Shown here one piece after another: positions 60,400-64,000 of a stretch of DNA of 64,000 nucleotides. The DNA comes from Leptothermofonsia sichuanensis E412. Its GTDB lineage: Bacteria > Cyanobacteriota > Cyanobacteriia > Leptolyngbyales > Leptolyngbyaceae. The notes beneath the pieces were generated by a model, which saw only the letters and a list, made by a program, of their open reading frames with translations, did no database searches and was not told the DNA's origin. The DNA is taken from the NCBI RefSeq assembly GCF_019891175.1, contig NZ_CP072600.1, forward strand, positions 1,364,001 to 1,428,000, written 5' to 3'. A program made the translations under genes and the position numbers. Every line of letters starts with the position of its first letter. The stretch's first letter is position 1.

Positions 60400-61827
60400 A
60401 TGAACTCGACGGATTTAGCGTTCACCCCGGCATTAGAGCAGGCGCGACTGATTCGCCAAAAAGAAATCTCTCCGCTGGAACTGGTTGAACTCTACCTGGA
60501 ACGGATTGAAAAGCTAAACCCTGACCTGGGTAGCTATGTGACGATCGCCGCCGACCAGGCGATCGCCGATGCCAAAACCAAAACGGAACAACTGACGGGC
60601 AACCATCCAGATCTCTCCCCTTTCTTTGGCGTCCCCATTTCCATCAAGGATCTGAACAATGTTGCCGGAATGCCCTGCACTTATGGACTCAGCGTTCTGA
60701 AAAAACGGATTGTGGCTGAGGATGAAGGCATGGTCAGTCGTATCCGACAAGCCGGGTTCATCATCCTCGGCAAGACCACCACTTCAGAGATGGGGATGTT
60801 TCCCTACAGCGAACCACCCGGTTTTCCACCTGCCCGTAATCCCTGGAATCTGGACTATACCCCCGGTGGTTCCAGTGGGGGAGCCGCTGCCGCCCTGGCG
60901 GCGGGACTATGTCCGGTGGCTCAGGGTTCTGATGGTGGTGGTTCGATTCGGGGTCCTGCCTTCTGTTGTGGACTGGTCGGCATCAAACCCTCCCGCGGTC
61001 GGATCAGTATGGCACCCTTTGGCGATCGCCTGAGTGGGATTGCCACCAATGGTCCCCTCGGTCGCACCGTTGCCGATGCCGCCGCCCTGCTGGATGTAAT
61101 GTCGGGTTACATTCCCGGTGACCCTTACTGGCTACCGGATCCCGTTCCCTCTTTTCAAGTAGCCGCCGCAAACCCGCCCGACCGTCTGCGCATTGCGGTT
61201 GTCAACACGTTACAACCCTTAGGTGAAGCGGACTCGGTCTGTCAACAGGCCGTGCTGGATACAGCCCGTCTCCTGGAAACACTGGGTCATTCTGTTGAAC
61301 CTGGCAGCCTGCCTGACCTAAGCGACCTGATTGAGCCATTTACCACCATCTGGCAGGCAATTCTGGATGAAGCCAGAATTCCAGAATTTGTTCTGAGCAG
61401 GACTTGTCGCTGGCTGCGGTTCCGTGCTCGTTTTGCGTCCTGTGGCAAATATCTGCGGGCGGTAGATCAGATGCAGATCATCTCCAGACGAATCGTAGAA
61501 AGTTTCAATTCTATTGATGTCATGGTGATGCCCGTCTACATGCACCCCACGATTCGGATTGGTGAGTGGGCGAAACTACGCCCTGCTCAAACACTGAAGC
61601 ACATCATCTACTGGGTGGCTCCCTGCCCCCCCTTCAATGCCTCAGGACAGCCCGCGATCGCCATTCCCACCGGATTTGCCCCCAATGGTCTGCCTGTCGG
61701 CGTGCAACTGGTTGGTCACCCTGCCGCTGAATCCACGTTGATTGCGCTGGCTGCCCAGCTTGAAGCCGCAAACCCCTGGAGTCACCAGCGTCCACCCTGG
61801 GCAATTAAAGAATCCATTCCCGCCTGA
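60400..61827 (+). CDS. Amidase-signature family hydrolase
   Basis: A 475-aa enzyme with the Ser-cisSer-Lys triad: Lys in 'GVPISIKDLNNVAGMPCTYG' (about residue 83), cis-Ser in 'YTPGGSSGGAAAALAAG' and nucleophile Ser in 'SDGGGSIRGPAFCCGLVGIK'. It hydrolyses amides; substrate not assigned. It lacks the neighbours that would make it GatA. Confidence 0.92.
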   Translation: MNSTDLAFTPALEQARLIRQKEISPLELVELYLERIEKLNPDLGSYVTIAADQAIADAKTKTEQLTGNHPDLSPFFGVPISIKDLNNVAGMPCTYGLSVLKKRIVAEDEGMVSRIRQAGFIILGKTTTSEMGMFPYSEPPGFPPARNPWNLDYTPGGSSGGAAAALAAGLCPVAQGSDGGGSIRGPAFCCGLVGIKPSRGRISMAPFGDRLSGIATNGPLGRTVADAAALLDVMSGYIPGDPYWLPDPVPSFQVAAANPPDRLRIAVVNTLQPLGEADSVCQQAVLDTARLLETLGHSVEPGSLPDLSDLIEPFTTIWQAILDEARIPEFVLSRTCRWLRFRARFASCGKYLRAVDQMQIISRRIVESFNSIDVMVMPVYMHPTIRIGEWAKLRPAQTLKHIIYWVAPCPPFNASGQPAIAIPTGFAPNGLPVGVQLVGHPAAESTLIALAAQLEAANPWSHQRPPWAIKESIPA

Positions 61828-62054
61828 CTTCGTCCTATCTTTACGGTTTTTGCGGATTCGCTGAATATTCTGGAAACTCTGGTGTACCTTTGGGATGAAG
61901 TTGGGTATTATTGGACGAAGTGTTGCGTATCACACAATTCACTCTTGATCCAAAAACTATTCTGGATTACGCTAAAGCTTGAATGTCGTGAGATCAATAC
62001 AACTAGCTATAGATGGCCTCAACAGTCGCTCTATATCCGGTGTGAGGAGGAAAA

Positions 62055-63890
62055 ATGTCCAAATTTTTGTTGAAATCGCTGCTGTTCAGTCCTGCTGTGC
62101 TGGGTGCTGCTCTGGCAGTTTCTTCATCCGCAATGGCAGCGGATACAAAAGTTGCTGAAGCGTCATCCGTTGATTTGGGCGGCGTTTCAGAACTCGTTCA
62201 ATTACCCGAAAGTGCCCTTGCACCTGCCAGTGGCGATCTTTCCAATCGTGAGCTTTCTACCATCAAGCCTGAGCCAATTTCAGTCGCTCAGGCTGCGCCT
62301 GAATCCTTCTCTCCTGCAAATACCAGCACCCTGGATCAGATTAACCGCTATGGTCGCGAAGGGCGTGCTTCAGCCAACCAGATGGGTCAGGTCACCTCAG
62401 TTTCTCAGTTAACTGACGTTCGTCCCACTGACTGGGCATTCCAGGCACTCCAATCCCTGGTTGAGCGCTATGGTTGTATCGTGGGTTATCCCGATAGAAC
62501 TTACCGGGGCAACCAGGCAATGACTCGTTATGAGTTTGCGGCTGGTTTGAACGCCTGTATGGACCGAGTCAATGAATTGATTGCGGCAGGGACTGCTGAC
62601 CTGGTCAGAAAGGAAGATCTGGCGGTTCTGCAACGTCTTCAGGAAGAGTTCGCGGCTGAACTTGCCGTACTCCGGGGTCGGGTGGATGCTCTGGAAGCCC
62701 GCACCGCTACTCTAGAAAAGCAGCAGTTCTCCACCACCACCAAGCTGGCTGGGGAAGTGATTTTTGCCGTTACGGATGAATTCCTGGGTAATGCAGGCAC
62801 CAACAATACGGTTTTCCAGAATCGGGTTCGTCTGGCGCTGAACACCAGCTTTACGGGTAAGGACTTACTGGTTACCCGTCTGGCAGCCGGTAATGCAGAT
62901 CTGTTCTCCATTCCTGGTGGCGGCGTTGAAGGGATTCAAACATTCAACTTCGGTAATACCGGTGGAAATCAGGTCTTCGCCGACTGGGTTGCTTACTTCT
63001 TCCCCATTGGAGAAAACCTGCAATTCTATATCCCCGCGATTGCCGGTCTTCACTATGACTATGCTCCAACCTTCTCTGGCTACTTTGAAGCCTTTGATGG
63101 TGGTACAGGTCCGCTTTCCATTTTTGCTCAGCGTAACCCCATCTACTTGATTGGCGGTGGTAGTGGTGCTGCTGCTACCTTCAACTTTGGCAACATCAAG
63201 ATCAGCGGTGGCTATCTGGCTGATGGTTCAGATGGCTCTGGAACGGCTGGTACGTTTGCGGCTAACGTTCCCTCTGCCAAGTTTGGTCTGTTCAACGGTA
63301 GCTACGCGGCACTGGGTCAAATTGGTTTTGACACCGGCAACTTTGGGATCGGTTTCACCTATGTCAATGCTTACCGTCGTGGGGCAATTTTTGATGCCGG
63401 AAGTGGTCTTCCTTCGTCAGGTACCCTTTTCGCGAACGGCTTCTTTGGCTTTGACGCAGCCGGTAACTTGCTGGACAAATTCCCGACCAATGTTAATGCT
63501 TACGGTGTTTCTGGCTACTTCAAGCTGACGCCCACCATTTCTATCAACGCCTTCGGCTCCTACATCAATGCTGATGACATCGGAGACGGCTTTGGAGCAG
63601 CTCAGATCTGGACCTTTGGTGGCGGTGTTGCCTTTGCTGACTTTGGTAAGAAGGGTAATCTGCTCGGCTTGTTTGCTGGAGTTGAGCCGTATGTTGGCAA
63701 TCCTGCCCAGTATGGCCTGGGTAATTTGCAGAATAAAATGCCTATCCATCTGGAAGGTTTCTACAAGTTCCAGTTGACGGACAATATTTCCATTACTCCT
63801 GGCATTATCTACATCATTAATGCCGGGCAAAGCAGTGTTGGTGATACCAATGCGCTGATTGGAACCCTGAGAACAACCTTTACGTTCTAG
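62055..63890 (+). CDS. SLH-domain outer-membrane iron uptake porin
   Basis: A 611-aa precursor. Signal peptide ends near 'SSAMAADTK'; an SLH domain for peptidoglycan or cell-wall attachment lies at about 115-165 ('RPTDWAFQALQSLVERYGCI', 'YPDRTYRGNQAMTRYEFAAG'); a coiled coil follows at about 175-230 ('RLQEEFAAELAVLRGRVDAL'); and an OprB/carbohydrate-selective-porin beta-barrel extends to the C-terminus, ending in Phe (TTFTF). Cyanobacterial relatives are called iron uptake porins (SomA/B-like). GAGGAGGAAAA immediately precedes the ATG. Confidence 0.94.
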   Translation: MSKFLLKSLLFSPAVLGAALAVSSSAMAADTKVAEASSVDLGGVSELVQLPESALAPASGDLSNRELSTIKPEPISVAQAAPESFSPANTSTLDQINRYGREGRASANQMGQVTSVSQLTDVRPTDWAFQALQSLVERYGCIVGYPDRTYRGNQAMTRYEFAAGLNACMDRVNELIAAGTADLVRKEDLAVLQRLQEEFAAELAVLRGRVDALEARTATLEKQQFSTTTKLAGEVIFAVTDEFLGNAGTNNTVFQNRVRLALNTSFTGKDLLVTRLAAGNADLFSIPGGGVEGIQTFNFGNTGGNQVFADWVAYFFPIGENLQFYIPAIAGLHYDYAPTFSGYFEAFDGGTGPLSIFAQRNPIYLIGGGSGAAATFNFGNIKISGGYLADGSDGSGTAGTFAANVPSAKFGLFNGSYAALGQIGFDTGNFGIGFTYVNAYRRGAIFDAGSGLPSSGTLFANGFFGFDAAGNLLDKFPTNVNAYGVSGYFKLTPTISINAFGSYINADDIGDGFGAAQIWTFGGGVAFADFGKKGNLLGLFAGVEPYVGNPAQYGLGNLQNKMPIHLEGFYKFQLTDNISITPGIIYIINAGQSSVGDTNALIGTLRTTFTF

Positions 63891-63941
63891 TTGGCTTAGT
63901 GGCAGGAAAGTTTCTTGCTTCTGACAACCTAAATCTTTGGG

Positions 63942-63968
63942 AAAGCCCTGCTTAAGCAGGGCTTTTTT
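63942..63968 (+). terminator. Intrinsic terminator of the porin gene
   Basis: AAAGCCCTGC, loop TTAA, GCAGGGCTTT followed by TTT. Perfect 10-bp stem with a T run about 50 bp after the porin stop codon. Confidence 0.9.
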
Positions 63969-64000
63969 CATTTGGTTAAATCAGCATCATTTAGACGCCT

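Overview
This window is chromosomal DNA from a cyanobacterium, probably filamentous. It carries photosystem II psbU, ictB, an apocarotenoid oxygenase, a BT1-type folate transporter, an SLH/OprB iron uptake porin and the cyanobacterial families DUF3318 and DUF3120. HIP1 octamers (GCGATCGC) are very frequent. Intergenic regions are rich in short palindromic repeats. The genus cannot be fixed from the sequence alone. No rRNA, tRNA or CRISPR was recognised.

Layout. 1-9.1 kb: 3' part of a GH15/phosphorylase-kinase-like gene, a membrane protein, gmd, a LOG-like protein, a repeat-rich spacer, an exported protein, a C39-like peptidase with duplicated N-terminal modules, a small conserved protein and a MidA/NDUFAF7-type methyltransferase. 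9.1-22 kb: housekeeping genes, namely rlpA-like, purM-rsmA-ispE, an SDR reductase behind a cluster of DnaA-box-like sites, DUF3318, recA, xseA-xseB and nadB. 22-37.7 kb: psbU, FHA-adenylate cyclase, DUF3120, uppP, pyrG, a cell-wall amidase, ribD, a site-2 protease and the BT1 transporter-carotenoid oxygenase pair. 47.8-64 kb: an orphan sensor kinase, mnmH, a DUF433/DUF5615 toxin-antitoxin pair, an Mrr-like/ParA fusion, ictB, a second site-2 protease, recO, an MFS transporter, a glycosyltransferase, an amidase and the iron uptake porin.

The standout is 37.8-47.6 kb, a complete diversity-generating retroelement (DGR) joined to a conflict/immune-type operon. A DGR reverse transcriptase (LPIGNLTSQ and YVDD motifs) and an Avd-like helical protein lie on the + strand. 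Two formylglycine-generating-enzyme/C-type-lectin-fold proteins lie on the - strand, each ending in a 121-bp variable repeat (VR). One 121-bp template repeat (TR) at 38989-39109 matches both VRs. By hand alignment each VR has 13 substitutions in the mutable part, all at TR adenines of the coding strand, plus one G/C difference in the invariant end. The larger target (1158 aa) is the last gene of a tightly packed operon: a 51-aa small ORF, TIR + coiled coil, a coiled-coil + VMAP-C-like protein, a MoxR AAA+ ATPase, then a SAV2336-like/PD-(D/E)xK-like/FGE-VR sensor. The likely logic is that a hypervariable sensor drives a MoxR/VMAP NTP-dependent switch, which releases a TIR effector. The TR is on the strand opposite the RT and sits in the leader of the first target gene. 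The sensor also has a nuclease-like module apparently spliced into its hinge.

Dispersed repeats fall into at least four palindromic families. Two of them are nested into a composite element present twice.
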